Of a stretch of 35,184 nt of DNA, positions 9,320 to 19,800 are shown in pieces. The position numbers and the translations under genes were made by a program. Where the stretch lies: NCBI GenBank assembly GCA_030754235.1, contig JASMAS010000083.1, positions 1 to 35,184 of the forward strand, in the 5' to 3' direction. The notes beneath the pieces are model-generated. The model was not told where the DNA came from. It saw only the letters and a list, made by a program, of their open reading frames with translations, and ran no database searches. The DNA is from Litorilituus sp. (GTDB lineage: Bacteria; Pseudomonadota; Gammaproteobacteria; Enterobacterales; Alteromonadaceae). Numbering within the stretch: the stretch's first letter is position 1; each line of letters begins with the position of its first letter.

Positions 9320-9636
9320 GCATATTAAAAATAACTGTGCTATGCTGCTTTTGCGTTGAGTTTTTGCGTTGCAGATGAAGGTTGATACTAACTTTTGTTT
9401 TTAGATTTATCAGGTACTATGTGCTTGTTTATTCTTAACAAATGGATTTAGGCAATGCAGACTGATTATTCGTTTATCGATGCTTGTTTCAGATACGCTT
9501 TGTTACGAATAAAGTTTGTTCCTTCCTCTTCCTGTACTACTTATGGTAGAGGGCATTTACTCGGGTGAAAACGGTGATAATCCATTCTGGATTACACCAC
9601 ATTAATATTATTTTATGACTACGGGAAAATGTAAGT
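9320..9636 (+). promoter_or_regulatory. Leader/promoter region of the cold-shock gene
   Basis: About 317 bp without an open frame precede the cold-shock gene, matching the long structured 5' leaders typical of cspA-type genes. A clear hairpin lies at 9575-9597: TAATCCA/TGGATTA with loop TTC, extended by GTG/CAC around a bulged A, ending about 40 bases before the ATG. The start of transcription could not be assigned. Thermosensor-like control is inference from the family. Confidence 0.5.
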
Positions 9637-9846
9637 ATGTCTGATACAGTTACTGGTAAAGTTAAATTTTTCAACGAAACTAAAGGTTTCGGTTTTATTG
9701 AGCAAGAAAATGGCCCTGACGTGTTTGTTCACTTCAGCGCAATCACAGGAGACGGTTTCCGTACTCTTGCTGATGGTCAAGCAGTATCGTTCAGTGTAAA
9801 ACAAGGCCAAAAAGGTCCTGAAGCTGAAAACGTTACAGCTCTTTAA
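9637..9846 (+). CDS. CspA-family cold-shock protein (nucleic-acid chaperone)
   Basis: A 69-residue single cold-shock domain with RNP1 KGFGFI (residues about 16-21) and RNP2 VFVHF (about 29-33). It is the normal length for CspA-family proteins, which bind single-stranded RNA and DNA and melt secondary structure at low temperature. The start [14 protein letters not shown] is typical of marine gammaproteobacterial members. It stands alone, with its own long leader and a strong terminator at 9919-9956. Which csp paralogue it is cannot be decided from one window. Confidence 0.95.
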   Translation: MSDTVTGKVKFFNETKGFGFIEQENGPDVFVHFSAITGDGFRTLADGQAVSFSVKQGQKGPEAENVTAL

Positions 9847-9918
9847 TCATTAAGATTTAAGTAGTAACACTCTACTATCTCATTAAGCGTTTGCTGTTGA
9901 GAAAAAGAATTTAGTAAA

Positions 9919-9956
9919 AAGCGAAGTAGTAACATTGGTTATACTTCGCTTTTTTG
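9919..9956 (+). terminator. Intrinsic terminator of the cold-shock gene
   Basis: Stem AGCGAAGTA (9920-9928) / TACTTCGCT (9942-9950) with a 13-base loop, flanked by A-run and T-run (TTTTTTGTTTT). It may work in both directions and could also stop transcription from the converging efflux operon. Confidence 0.85.
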
Positions 9957-10049
9957 TTTTAATAGCCTGAGCCCAACTTAATTTAACCGCTAGCCATCAA
10001 TAGAGTTAATATCCAAAGCTCCCATCATTAATAATTTTTTCTGCCTTGC

Positions 10050-13000
10050 CTATCTGATGTCATTATTACTTGGCTTTAATTGACTTATGCGCCATAAATA
10101 AAAGAATGCAGGTAACACCAACAGAGCTAACAATACGACGCTGATCATGCCACCAACCATAGGCGCAGCAATACGGCTCATGACTTCACTTCCTGTTCCT
10201 GAGCCAAACAAAATAGGTAATAAGCCAACAATAATCGCTGCTGCTGTCATTACAACGGGGCGAACCCGATGACCTGCTCCTTCTTGAACAGCATTAAACA
10301 CAGCCTTTTTTGTCACAGCTAGCTCTTTAATTTGATGATACTTTATCATATCTTGAAAAGAGTGATTTAAATACACTAACATAATCACGCCAATTTCTAC
10401 CGCAACACCTGCTAGGGCAATAAAACCAACACCAACCGCAACAGAGAAATTATATCCCTGAAAATACATTAACCAAAGACTACCTACCATAGCGAGTGGC
10501 ATGGTCAGCATGATCATAGCCACTTCAGCAATGCTTCTAAAATTTAAATATAAAAGCACTATAATAATAGACAAGGTAAGTGGTACTACAAGGTTCAGTT
10601 TATCCTTAGCACGCTCGATATATTCATATTGCCCCGCCCAGGTTATGGAGTAACCCGCTGGTAAAGTAAGTTGCTCATGCAATACTTTTTGAGCATTAGC
10701 AACATAATGACCTATATCTGTATTATGGCTTAAATCAATAAAAGACCAGCCCGTTAAACGTGCATTTTCTGACTTGATACCAGAAGGCCCCTCTTCAATG
10801 AAAATGTTGGCAACATCACCTAATGGAATACGTTGATTATTAGGCGTCACTATCGGCAGTAAAGCAAGCTGCTCGGGTGAATTACGGTAATCTTGAGGAT
10901 AGCGAATGTTGACCGGGTAACGCTCTAAACCTTCCACAGTTTGGGTAACATTCATTCCACCAATAGCGGTAGCAACCACTTGTTGAATATCACTAATACT
11001 CAAACCATACCTTGCTGCTTTTTCTCGTTGAATATCCACTTTAATGTAACGCCCCCCTGCAACACGCTCTGAGTAAACCGAGGCTGTACCGGGAATATTA
11101 GCTAAAATAGTCTCAATTTGTTGACCAATTTGCTGTATTTCACCTAATGTAGGACCAGATATTTTAATACCAACAGGTGTTTTAATTCCCGTTGCCAACA
11201 TATCAATACGCGTTTTAATTGGCATCACCCAAGCATTAGTCACACCGGGAAGGTTTACTAAAGCATCGAGCTCTTGAATTAACGTTTCAGTAGTTAAGCC
11301 TTCACGCCATTGCGATTTGGGCTTTAGCTGAATAAAGCTTTCAATCATAGTTAAAGGTGCAGGATCAGTTGCTGTTTCTGCTCGACCAACTTTCCCTAAA
11401 ACCGATTCAACCTCAGGAATGGTATAAATCAACTTATCTGTTTGCTGCAATAACTGCCTTGCCTGCCCAATAGAGATCCCCGGATAAGTAGTTGGCATAT
11501 ACATAAGATCGCCCTCATCAAGGGGTGGGATAAATTCACTGCCAATTTTATCCAGCGGATAAAAACCAACAATAACCATTAACAAAGCAGCAAATAGTGT
11601 ACATTTAGGAAAAGTTAACACTAACTTTAAAACAGGAGAGTAAATAGCGGTCAGTAAACGATTGATTGGATTTTTATGCTCTGCTGAGACTTTACCGCGA
11701 ATAAAATACCCCATTAATACCGGTACTAAGGTGATAGCTAATGCTGCAGATGCCGCCATCGCATAGGTTTTAGTAAAGGCAAGTGGAGAGAACATTCGCC
11801 CTTCTTGTGCTTCTAAGGTAAATACAGGCACAAAACTGACGGTTATGATCAACAAACTAAAAAATAATGCTGGCCCTACTTCCACAGCAGAATCAACAAC
11901 AAGTTGCCAACGGTTTTTATCGGTTAAGTCCTTTCCCTGCTCTGATAACTTTTCCATATGCTTATGCATGTTTTCAATCATCACAATAGCGCCATCAATC
12001 ATAGCGCCAATTGCAATAGCTATACCACCAAGTGACATGATATTGGCATTTAAGCCTTGTATGTGCATGATAATAAATGCCGTTAAAATACCGACAGGCA
12101 AACTAATAATTGCCACTAAGGAGGAGCGTAAGTGAAATAAAAATATAAAACAAACTAAGGCAACCACAGTAAACTCTTCAATTAATTTACTAGACAGATT
12201 ATCTACCGCTCGCTCAATTAATGCAGCCCTATCATAAACCGTTACTACTTCAACACCATCTGGCAGCCCCTGTTTGAGTTGCTCTAATTTTTCTTTTACT
12301 TTTACAATGACCTGCTGAGCATTTTCTCCAAAACGCATCACCACAATGCCGCCAACGGTTTCTCCTTGCCCATTTAACTCGGCAATACCGCGACGCATTT
12401 GCGGACCAATAACCACATCACTGACATCCTTTAATAACAGTGGTGTGCCATTTTTATTAACCCCTAGCGGAATATTCTCAAGGTCTTGTGAGCTTTTAAT
12501 ATAACCCGTAGCCCGCACCATATATTCAGCTTCTGCCATTTCTACCACAGAAGCGCCAATTTCTTGATTACCCTGTTTAATGGCTTTTTGGATTAAAGAT
12601 AATGGAATACCAAAGGCACGCAGTTTATCGGGATTTACCTGCACTTGATATTGTTTAATCATGCCGCCCAAAGCACTCACTTCGGAAACACCCGCTACCG
12701 TTTGCAATTCATATTTTAAGAACCAGTCTTGAATGCTTCGTAGTTGACTAATATCGTGCTGACCTGCTTTATCAACTAAAGCATAAACGTAAATCCAACC
12801 AACCCCTGTTGCATCGGGTCCTAACTGAGGTTTAGCATTACTGGGTAAATTGGGAGCTACTTGGCTTAAATACTCTAAAACCCTTGAGCGCGCCCAATAT
12901 AAATCGGTTTTTTCATCAAAAATAACATACACATAAGAGTCACCAAAAAATGAAAATCCGCGCACGGTTGTAGCGCCTGGAACAGACAACATAGCTGTTG

Positions 13001-13208
13001 TAAGAGGGTAAGTCACCTGATCTTCAACCACTTGCGGAGCTTGCCCCGGATAACTAGTTTTGATAATCACCTGAACATCAGAAAGATCAGGTAAAGCATC
13101 AACGGGCGTATTTTTTAGCGAATATAAACCTGCCACCACTAAAATTAATGTCGTTAATAAAACAAAGAAACGATTATGTACCGACCAACGGATCACTGCA
13201 GCTATCAT
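10050..13208 (-). CDS. cusA: Cu(I)/Ag(I)-type heavy-metal RND efflux pump, CusA/CzcA family
   Basis: Inner-membrane proton-driven transporter of a tripartite metal efflux system, 1052 residues, full length. It starts MIAAVIRWSVHNRFFVLL and has 12 predicted spans in two halves with two large periplasmic loops. The TM4 segment GAMIDGAIVMIEN (Asp near residue 405) holds the proton-relay acid of the family. Three Met positions expected for a Cu/Ag rather than Zn/Co pump are present: in LMYMPTTYPG (about 568), PLTMIESFIQLKP (about 620) and RIDMLATGIKTP (about 667). They correspond to E. coli CusA Met573/623/672 as I remember them. Its start overlaps the stop of the upstream fusion-protein gene by 4 bp. 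Metal specificity is inferred. Confidence 0.93.
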   Translation of the reverse strand: MIAAVIRWSVHNRFFVLLTTLILVVAGLYSLKNTPVDALPDLSDVQVIIKTSYPGQAPQVVEDQVTYPLTTAMLSVPGATTVRGFSFFGDSYVYVIFDEKTDLYWARSRVLEYLSQVAPNLPSNAKPQLGPDATGVGWIYVYALVDKAGQHDISQLRSIQDWFLKYELQTVAGVSEVSALGGMIKQYQVQVNPDKLRAFGIPLSLIQKAIKQGNQEIGASVVEMAEAEYMVRATGYIKSSQDLENIPLGVNKNGTPLLLKDVSDVVIGPQMRRGIAELNGQGETVGGIVVMRFGENAQQVIVKVKEKLEQLKQGLPDGVEVVTVYDRAALIERAVDNLSSKLIEEFTVVALVCFIFLFHLRSSLVAIISLPVGILTAFIIMHIQGLNANIMSLGGIAIAIGAMIDGAIVMIENMHKHMEKLSEQGKDLTDKNRWQLVVDSAVEVGPALFFSLLIITVSFVPVFTLEAQEGRMFSPLAFTKTYAMAASAALAITLVPVLMGYFIRGKVSAEHKNPINRLLTAIYSPVLKLVLTFPKCTLFAALLMVIVGFYPLDKIGSEFIPPLDEGDLMYMPTTYPGISIGQARQLLQQTDKLIYTIPEVESVLGKVGRAETATDPAPLTMIESFIQLKPKSQWREGLTTETLIQELDALVNLPGVTNAWVMPIKTRIDMLATGIKTPVGIKISGPTLGEIQQIGQQIETILANIPGTASVYSERVAGGRYIKVDIQREKAARYGLSISDIQQVVATAIGGMNVTQTVEGLERYPVNIRYPQDYRNSPEQLALLPIVTPNNQRIPLGDVANIFIEEGPSGIKSENARLTGWSFIDLSHNTDIGHYVANAQKVLHEQLTLPAGYSITWAGQYEYIERAKDKLNLVVPLTLSIIIVLLYLNFRSIAEVAMIMLTMPLAMVGSLWLMYFQGYNFSVAVGVGFIALAGVAVEIGVIMLVYLNHSFQDMIKYHQIKELAVTKKAVFNAVQEGAGHRVRPVVMTAAAIIVGLLPILFGSGTGSEVMSRIAAPMVGGMISVVLLALLVLPAFFYLWRISQLKPSNNDIR

Positions 13209-14719
13209 AATGACTGTCCTTGCTCTTTTGGTTGCAGATCAAACGCGACTATAACAAAGTCATCACCTCGAATTTCAAAGGTAAATAGAATATTATCAGC
13301 TGATTTTATCGTATTAAGGTTTAGAGATTCGTCAAACAAAAAATCCATTGTAGCTGGAGGCCTTTGCCACTTCTCTATCCCTGCCCGAGAAATATTAGCC
13401 ATACGTTGATTAGCCATCAACGAATTAATCACCCCCGTTGTTGTGGCAGACATAACCTCTTCATCACTTTGATGTTCTTCAGAATCATCATGATGCATGC
13501 GTTTAAAATCAGAAGATTTGCTTGATTCTGAATCTAATAAGAACTGTGCAGAGCTAACCACAGCCTCTCCCTCAGTTAAACCAGAGAGAATTTCTACCGA
13601 AGTAGTATCAAAGCGACCTACCAACACAGCAACCGACTTAAAATGCCCTTTTCCTAAAGCCAGTACAACCCTGTCTTGAGTGCCTGTTCGAATTAGTGCT
13701 TCTTTGGGAATGATTAACGTCGATTTATCATCATTAGTATGAATCGTAACTTGAGCAAACATATTTGGCTTAAAGTCGCCCGATTGATTATCAAAACGTA
13801 AACGCACTTTTACCGTACGAGTTACCGCATCTAAGGTTGGATAAATAAAGTCAACTTGACCATTAAATATTTTACCCGGTAAATAATCTAAACGCATAGT
13901 CACTTTAGTGCCTATTTGCACTTGCGCCGCCTGTCGTTCAAATACTTCCGCCTCAATCCACACCTTTGACAAGTCCCCAATAGACATTAACGTTGCACCT
14001 GGTTGTACAAAAAAACCTTCTCGAATTTTCAAATTCTCTACTACACCATTTTGAGGGGCAAAAAAAGTAATACTTTGTTGTACTTTTCGAGAAGCTTTCA
14101 AAACAGAAATTGCGCTTCTGGGAATTTGTAATGCAATTAAGCGGTTTTCAGCCGCGCTAATTAAACGTTTGTTATTTCGCTCTAAGGCTAATAAAAACTC
14201 TTCTTGCGCATTCACCAACTCAGGTGAATAAATGTCATAAAGTGCTTGCCCTTTTTTGACTACAGAGCCGATCGTTTTAACATAAAGCTTATCAATCCAA
14301 CCATCAACCCTAGGGTGAATATGTACTAATTTATCTTCATCATAAGTAACATACCCGACAGTATTTATATTGTTATGCAGCAATTTATACTGAGCTAATA
14401 CGGTACGTACACCTAAATTATTAATCACATCGGCCGAAACACGAATAGTGCCTTCGCCTTCGTTTACTACTGATGTTCCCTCATCATATACGGGGACTAA
14501 ATCCATTCCCATAGGGGATTTTCCCGGATGATCACGCCGGTAATTTGCATCCATAGGTGCAACCCAATAAAGGGGTTTATTTTCTGAGCTTTCTTGCATT
14601 TTCCCTATTTGTGAGCTTGAGGTAAAAAATAAAAGTAAGTTCACCACTACACTGATAACAAGGGTGAGTGTTAAGCCTGTAATGAGCATTTTTTGATTTG
14701 AACTTAACTGCTTACTCAC
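13205..14719 (-). CDS. cusB: Metal efflux periplasmic adaptor (membrane fusion) protein, CusB-like
   Basis: A 504-residue adaptor linking the RND pump to the outer-membrane channel. It has an N-terminal membrane anchor (about 10-33). A heavy-metal-binding domain follows (about 51-80: YWVAPMDANYR, then HPGKSPMGMDLVPVY), of the Cys-less, Met-rich type. Next come barrel-sandwich/lipoyl and helical hairpin segments (VDGWIDKLYVKTIGSVVKKG, about 140-165; EEFLLALERNNKRLISAAENR near 190) and beta-barrel parts. The C-terminal about 100 residues, after a His/Asp/Glu-rich stretch HHDDSEEHQSDEE, form an extra domain resembling CusF-like metal-binding tails. It contains Met and Trp (IEKWQRPPATMDFLFDE). 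Overlaps of 4 bp on both sides indicate tight coupling. Confidence 0.92.
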   Translation of the reverse strand: MSKQLSSNQKMLITGLTLTLVISVVVNLLLFFTSSSQIGKMQESSENKPLYWVAPMDANYRRDHPGKSPMGMDLVPVYDEGTSVVNEGEGTIRVSADVINNLGVRTVLAQYKLLHNNINTVGYVTYDEDKLVHIHPRVDGWIDKLYVKTIGSVVKKGQALYDIYSPELVNAQEEFLLALERNNKRLISAAENRLIALQIPRSAISVLKASRKVQQSITFFAPQNGVVENLKIREGFFVQPGATLMSIGDLSKVWIEAEVFERQAAQVQIGTKVTMRLDYLPGKIFNGQVDFIYPTLDAVTRTVKVRLRFDNQSGDFKPNMFAQVTIHTNDDKSTLIIPKEALIRTGTQDRVVLALGKGHFKSVAVLVGRFDTTSVEILSGLTEGEAVVSSAQFLLDSESSKSSDFKRMHHDDSEEHQSDEEVMSATTTGVINSLMANQRMANISRAGIEKWQRPPATMDFLFDESLNLNTIKSADNILFTFEIRGDDFVIVAFDLQPKEQGQSL

Positions 14720-16089
14720 AATGCAACTCCTCGTTTTGATGGAACAGTGGCACCAACAATAAGGTAATTGATTTCTAAAATTATTTTTTGCTCTTGTACA
14801 TTCATCGCCAGATAATCAAGTTGCGCATTTAACTGGGCTATTCTTGCTCGAACAACGTCAGAAAAATCACCATCATTATTGTTATAAGCGGTTAACGACG
14901 CTTGAGCCTGATCATAAATTTGTGGCAATAACTTTTCTGTGTACAAAGTTTGACGCTCGTTTACAGTTAATAACTGCCCTTTTGCGCTAACAAAAGCAGA
15001 CATTAACTGTCGAAGTAACAATAACTTTTCAGTTTTAATAACCTGAGTTTTTGCGATGGCTGACTTCACTTCATAATCTTGTTTGTTATCAGTAAATAAA
15101 GGCAGATCAAACACCAAGCCTAAAGATAATAAATCTGCTCTATTATTGCCCATAACATCATCGTTACGAAAACCATAACTGGCATTAACGCCCCATTGAA
15201 CCTTATATTTTTGTTCAGCTAATTCAATTGCCATAGCCTGTGTTGCCACTTTTTTATCTATCGCTTGAACAGCTGGATGATTTACAAATTGTAAAGCAAG
15301 TTTATTTGCGTTGAGTTCCTTATTATCATACACAAGCACCTTATTCGTTAATGATAACCAAGGCAACTGAGCACTAACTCTTATGTTATCTATAACTTTA
15401 TTATTATCATTCAATGCGGTTGGGTATTTCTTTTGTGAATAATCACTAAGCCATTGACTTAACATTGCTTGATAACGATTCTGCTCTAATTTTAATTGGA
15501 CTAGTTTATCTTCTAAACGTGTTAATTCAAGTTGCGCACGAACAATATCATGCTGCCTTGTTTTACCTAAGCCACTGACATAGCTTGCTTCCGCAAGCTG
15601 GCTAAGCTGCTCAAATAAGTTTCGATTTTGTTCAATTAGCTCAATACTTTCCTGTACTTTAAATAAATCGAGCCATAAACTTCCTGCACTAACCGTCACT
15701 TTATTTTCACGGTCTTGACGCTGCAAGGGTTGCTGCTGAGATGCCAATTGTAATTGCTTATTTCTAATACTAAGCGTATCACCACGAGCAAACATTTGAG
15801 AAAAACCTACTTTAAATTGACTCATACCTTCTTGAGATAAACTAAAAGTGTCGGTGGGTAAATTAGCAAAGGCAATGGAAATTCTGGGGTCAGGTTGGGT
15901 GTTTTGAGCTACACTTAATGCTTCTAGCGACTGCTGTTTATAGTGGCTACCCTCAAGCCAAGGATCATTTTTTTTAGCACTATTAATAACCTGGGAAAAG
16001 CTTAAAGTTTGCTCAAGTGCATGACTACTTGTTGTAATAATGCTTAAAGATAGCATTGACAAAGCTGTCAAATAATTAAATTTTTTCAT
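14716..16089 (-). CDS. cusC: Outer-membrane efflux channel, TolC/CusC family
   Basis: A 457-residue TolC-superfamily protein forming the exit duct of the tripartite pump. It has a cleavable signal peptide (cut after TTSSHA, about residue 24) and no lipobox. The rest is the long amphipathic helices typical of outer-membrane efflux proteins in two repeats, e.g. the LSQLAEASYVSGLGKTRQHD segment and LPQIYDQAQASLTAYNNNDG near the end. It is the first pump gene after the small Cys/Met-rich protein, 93 bp downstream of it, and overlaps the adaptor gene by 4 bp. The CBA gene order matches other Cus-type operons. Confidence 0.88.
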   Translation of the reverse strand: MKKFNYLTALSMLSLSIITTSSHALEQTLSFSQVINSAKKNDPWLEGSHYKQQSLEALSVAQNTQPDPRISIAFANLPTDTFSLSQEGMSQFKVGFSQMFARGDTLSIRNKQLQLASQQQPLQRQDRENKVTVSAGSLWLDLFKVQESIELIEQNRNLFEQLSQLAEASYVSGLGKTRQHDIVRAQLELTRLEDKLVQLKLEQNRYQAMLSQWLSDYSQKKYPTALNDNNKVIDNIRVSAQLPWLSLTNKVLVYDNKELNANKLALQFVNHPAVQAIDKKVATQAMAIELAEQKYKVQWGVNASYGFRNDDVMGNNRADLLSLGLVFDLPLFTDNKQDYEVKSAIAKTQVIKTEKLLLLRQLMSAFVSAKGQLLTVNERQTLYTEKLLPQIYDQAQASLTAYNNNDGDFSDVVRARIAQLNAQLDYLAMNVQEQKIILEINYLIVGATVPSKRGVAL

Positions 16090-16182
16090 ACTTCTTTCTC
16101 ATTAAAGAAAAATAACAAAGGTTATGCAAAGCAATATCGCCTGCATATCTATAGGAATTTCAGGCACAAGTGTGCCGTAAAG

Positions 16183-16560
16183 TTATGAAATTGGTGGTCT
16201 GTAAAGGGAAGAGTTTACTTGGGGTAATACCAAAGAAGGTAGTTGAGCTATTTTCTGTTCACCGCTAATATAGGCATTAAAGGTGTGATTTAATAGTGCT
16301 GAAAAACTAAAACAGCTACTCATTGCACATTGGCATTGCACTTTGCAGCAATCCATCATGCTCTCATCTACTTTATTTTCACTGTTCATATCGGTATGAC
16401 TAATCATCTCACCAGTAGAAGGACCAGCTTCACTGTGGTGTGTCATCATAGAAAAATCATTATGCTGAACTTGATGAACACATGCCATAGCAGTACTAGC
16501 CATTGTTTGACTAATAAAAGGCATTAACATCAGCAAAGCAATTAACAATCTATTTTTCAT
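16183..16560 (-). CDS. Small exported Cys/Met/His-rich protein, probable copper-associated (DUF2946/CopL-like)
   Basis: A 125-residue protein from the ATG at 16560 (an in-frame TTG lies 15 bp upstream). It has a signal peptide (MKNRLLIALLMLMPFISQTMA), then a segment rich in His and Met (VHQVQHNDFSMMTHHSE, SHTDMN) and a Cys cluster MDCCKVQCQCAMSSC (residues about 69-83). The C-terminus LYRPPIS resembles the RPP end of DUF2946/CopL-type proteins that accompany copper efflux genes. It is the first gene of the cus operon and may bind metal in the periplasm. The role is inferred from composition and position; I did not recognise a characterised homologue. Confidence 0.75.
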   Translation of the reverse strand: MKNRLLIALLMLMPFISQTMASTAMACVHQVQHNDFSMMTHHSEAGPSTGEMISHTDMNSENKVDESMMDCCKVQCQCAMSSCFSFSALLNHTFNAYISGEQKIAQLPSLVLPQVNSSLYRPPIS

Positions 16561-16873
16561 AAGTACAAAGGGCAATACTAGTAATAAAACAAATCTACCT
16601 TAATCTTTTATTGAGCACAAGAGTTAACATGAAACTCTGCTAGGGACTATAGATTTTTGTAGTTAAGTGTTGTTCGATAAAGCTAAACGGCCCCTTAACC
16701 TCCATGAGTACAGAAAAGCCATAGTAAAAATAGGCTTGCACAAAAATGTAAAGTTGTATATAAACGAATATGAATTATGGATAAATTTTGTAAGTCACAT
16801 ACTAGGACTGTTAGGATAAGAAATATCTCCCCTCTCTTAGGACGTTACTTCAGATCAATTTAAAGGATTACTA
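16561..16873. promoter_or_regulatory. Divergent intergenic region between the cus operon and the lipoprotein gene
   Basis: The 313 bp between divergent genes contain no open frame. The promoters of the copper operon (minus) and of the large lipoprotein (plus) must lie here, but no CueR-type or CopR-type operator could be identified by eye. No metal-responsive regulator gene is encoded next to the operon. AAAGGA lies 9 bases before the lipoprotein ATG. Confidence 0.4.
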
Positions 16874-19800
16874 ATGAATTTTAATAAAACTCTGATAGCG
16901 CTTGCGTTATCCTCAACTCTAGCAGCCTGTGGCTCCGACAACAAAGATACACTAGATACTACAGCCCCTGTAATTACCCTTTCTGGAAGTTCTAATGTCT
17001 CTATAGCTTTAAATGGTACCTATACTGACGCAGGAGCAAGTGCTACTGACAATATAGATGGTTCGGTACAAGTTACAACAAGTGGTACCGTTGACACCGC
17101 TATTGCTGGTGACTACATAATTACCTTTACCGCGACAGATGCAGCTGGTAATACAACATCAGTTACAAGGACTGTCACTGTTGTTGCTCCTGTAGAAACA
17201 ATAGTCGATGGTAAAGGGATAAAAGGTGTTTTAACCAATGCGGTAGTTACGGTATATAAATTTATTAACGATGAAGCCTTAGCATTAACCGATGACGAGT
17301 TAGTTAATGCTAATATAGTTACTGATGATACAGGTAATTATTCCTTTACTGTTTTAGATTACGATGGACCCATTAAAGTTGAGTTATCTCCTAGTACCGA
17401 TCCTGCAAACCCAACCACAATGACATGTGATGCGCCCGCAGGCTGTGGTGATAAAGATTTTGGACAAAAAATAGATCTTACTGCAGCAGATCCTGAGTTC
17501 AAATTAGCGGCCATTTCAGTTGTCACCCCTGAAAGTAAAGGAGATGTTAAGGTAAACGTATCAGCATTAACACATCTTGCATCAGAGCTTATTGAAGCTA
17601 GCAATGAAGGTATTACCACTGAATCAGTATCAGAAGAATCTTCTAAAATAGCCAATACTTTTGGCATAAGTGGAAACTTAACTCAATTAGAGCCTACGGT
17701 TACTGACGATGCTGCTGCTGTAGCAGTTGAAGATAACGAAGAAGAGCTTCGATATGGCTTGATCAATGCGGGGATTATGTCAGCCCTCTTTTCTGGCGAA
17801 ATAGACGGTTCATCAGTGTTATCCACTAAACTAGCGACTGTCGCGATAGATCTTGTTTCCAACGATGGAGCATTACTAGTAAACCAAGATGAAGATGAAG
17901 ATTTTGAATTAGCCTTGGCAGATGTTTTATCCGGTGCTAGTGATGCCGCAGCAGCAGCTGCTGAGGCTATTAAAGCTGACGATAGTATTCAAGGTGCCGA
18001 AGATATCTTAGAAGACCTAGCTCAAGAGGAAGTCAATTTAGAAAACGAACAAGCTTGGCAAGAAGCTAATGTTGGTGAAGATGGCTTAGCTGAAGTAATA
18101 ACAGAAGAGCCAACCGAAGGTGATGCGGTAACCAAAGCTAAAGCAATGGTTGAAGATATGCGTCTATTCACTCACCTTTTTGATGAAGAAACAGATGAAG
18201 GAGCAGGTCTAGTCACCCAAGGTGATGAATATGTTGCATTACTTGATAGTGCTAGCTTGATGATTAATACTGAATCTGAAAGCTTTACTTTACTTGCTCA
18301 AATAAGTGAAGTTTTAGCTACTTTAAGCATGGAATATGACGCAGGTACAATTACGCCTGAAATGGCTGCTGCAGGCATTAACATAGCAACACTTATTCAA
18401 GGTGCTACAGGCTCAATCGCCTTTGACGAAGAAACAGCCAATGGTGGCATATCATTTAATGTTGATGTTACATCGGGAAGCGAAATAGTGACACTAAACG
18501 CTGAAGTTATATTCGCTGAAGATGAGTTAAGTTTAACATTAAATATTAATGGTTCAGTTGAGTCCGCTGGTGCTTCTTTTATGGTTAAAGATGGCAGTTT
18601 AGCTAAAATTGTGCTTGATACCGCCATTTCACGTGATGCCTTAGAAAATGATACTTTTGAAGGAGAAATGGTTTCTGGAGAATTAATCCTTGATATAGAG
18701 CTTGCACAAAAAACCACAGCTACAATTACTAACCCTGTGACTTTCACTGGTTTGCTAAGCACCGAGTTATTACCGATTGACGAGCATGTTTTGGATGAAC
18801 ATTGGGTTTGGGATGAAAATAACCAACAAGATATTGTCACTTATGGTCGCCCTCAAATAGAAACTTTTGTTTTACCTGAAATGTTAACCTTAAGTGGTGA
18901 GTTTAGTGCCCTTGAAGGTGATTCAATCAGTGCAGTATTAACTGCGGGTATTAATAACTTAGCAGGTTATGAAGCACCAGAGTTTAAATACATAGGTAAA
19001 GAAGTTGCTGATGTAATGAACATCTCCTTCTCTGATGACTTAAATACTATTGTTATCACTGAAGCTGATAAAGTCTCTGACGAGCAACAATCAACAGAAA
19101 CACGTGTATATACTCCTGGTGGTCAAACGGGTGAGTGGACAGCAACAAGCTCTGATGTTGCCAAAAATGCTGACGAACATTATTGGGGCACAGGCATTGA
19201 ACGTAAAATAATCACCACCATCGATGACCAAGGTGTTCTACAGTATACTCGAGCTTATATTACCGGCGAAGAAGAAAACAATTTTGGTATAAGGTCTGTT
19301 CGTTTCATCCCTGTAGATAGTGATCAAGACGGTACAGTTGACGCATATAATGTTCAAGCTATTAGCAACTCTTGGGATGATAAGGGTTACGATGGCAGTA
19401 ACCTCACTAGTCTAATGGATGCTGATGGGAATGTACTAACAAGTGATGGTGAACTCCACCCTTGGGATTCACAATGGGAACCAGGTATGTATTCCAGCAT
19501 TGAAGATTTCATGACAACACATCCTTGGGCTCTTATAGCCAACCCATTAACTGTAAGCAGTGGCGCCGAATTACTCGCCCAAACTATTGATACTTGGTGG
19601 GGAAATCAACGAACACTCACTATTGATGAATTGGGTCAAGCAACCTTATTCTTTGACGAAGAAGAGTTAGCAGATATTGCCGCAGGTGAGTTTAGTGAAC
19701 TTAATCCTACGGCATATTTGACTAAGCCAATTATCAAAGATGCACTTTCAATTACAGTGAGTGCTGATAGTAACACTGTTACTGCTGTTGAAATTGGCGC

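Noticed and set aside
11845-12135. Plus-strand open frames inside cusA and similar frames inside valS, pepA, glyA and the lipoprotein
   Set aside because: They lie wholly opposite or out of frame with clearly conserved genes, lack ribosome sites and show no family features.
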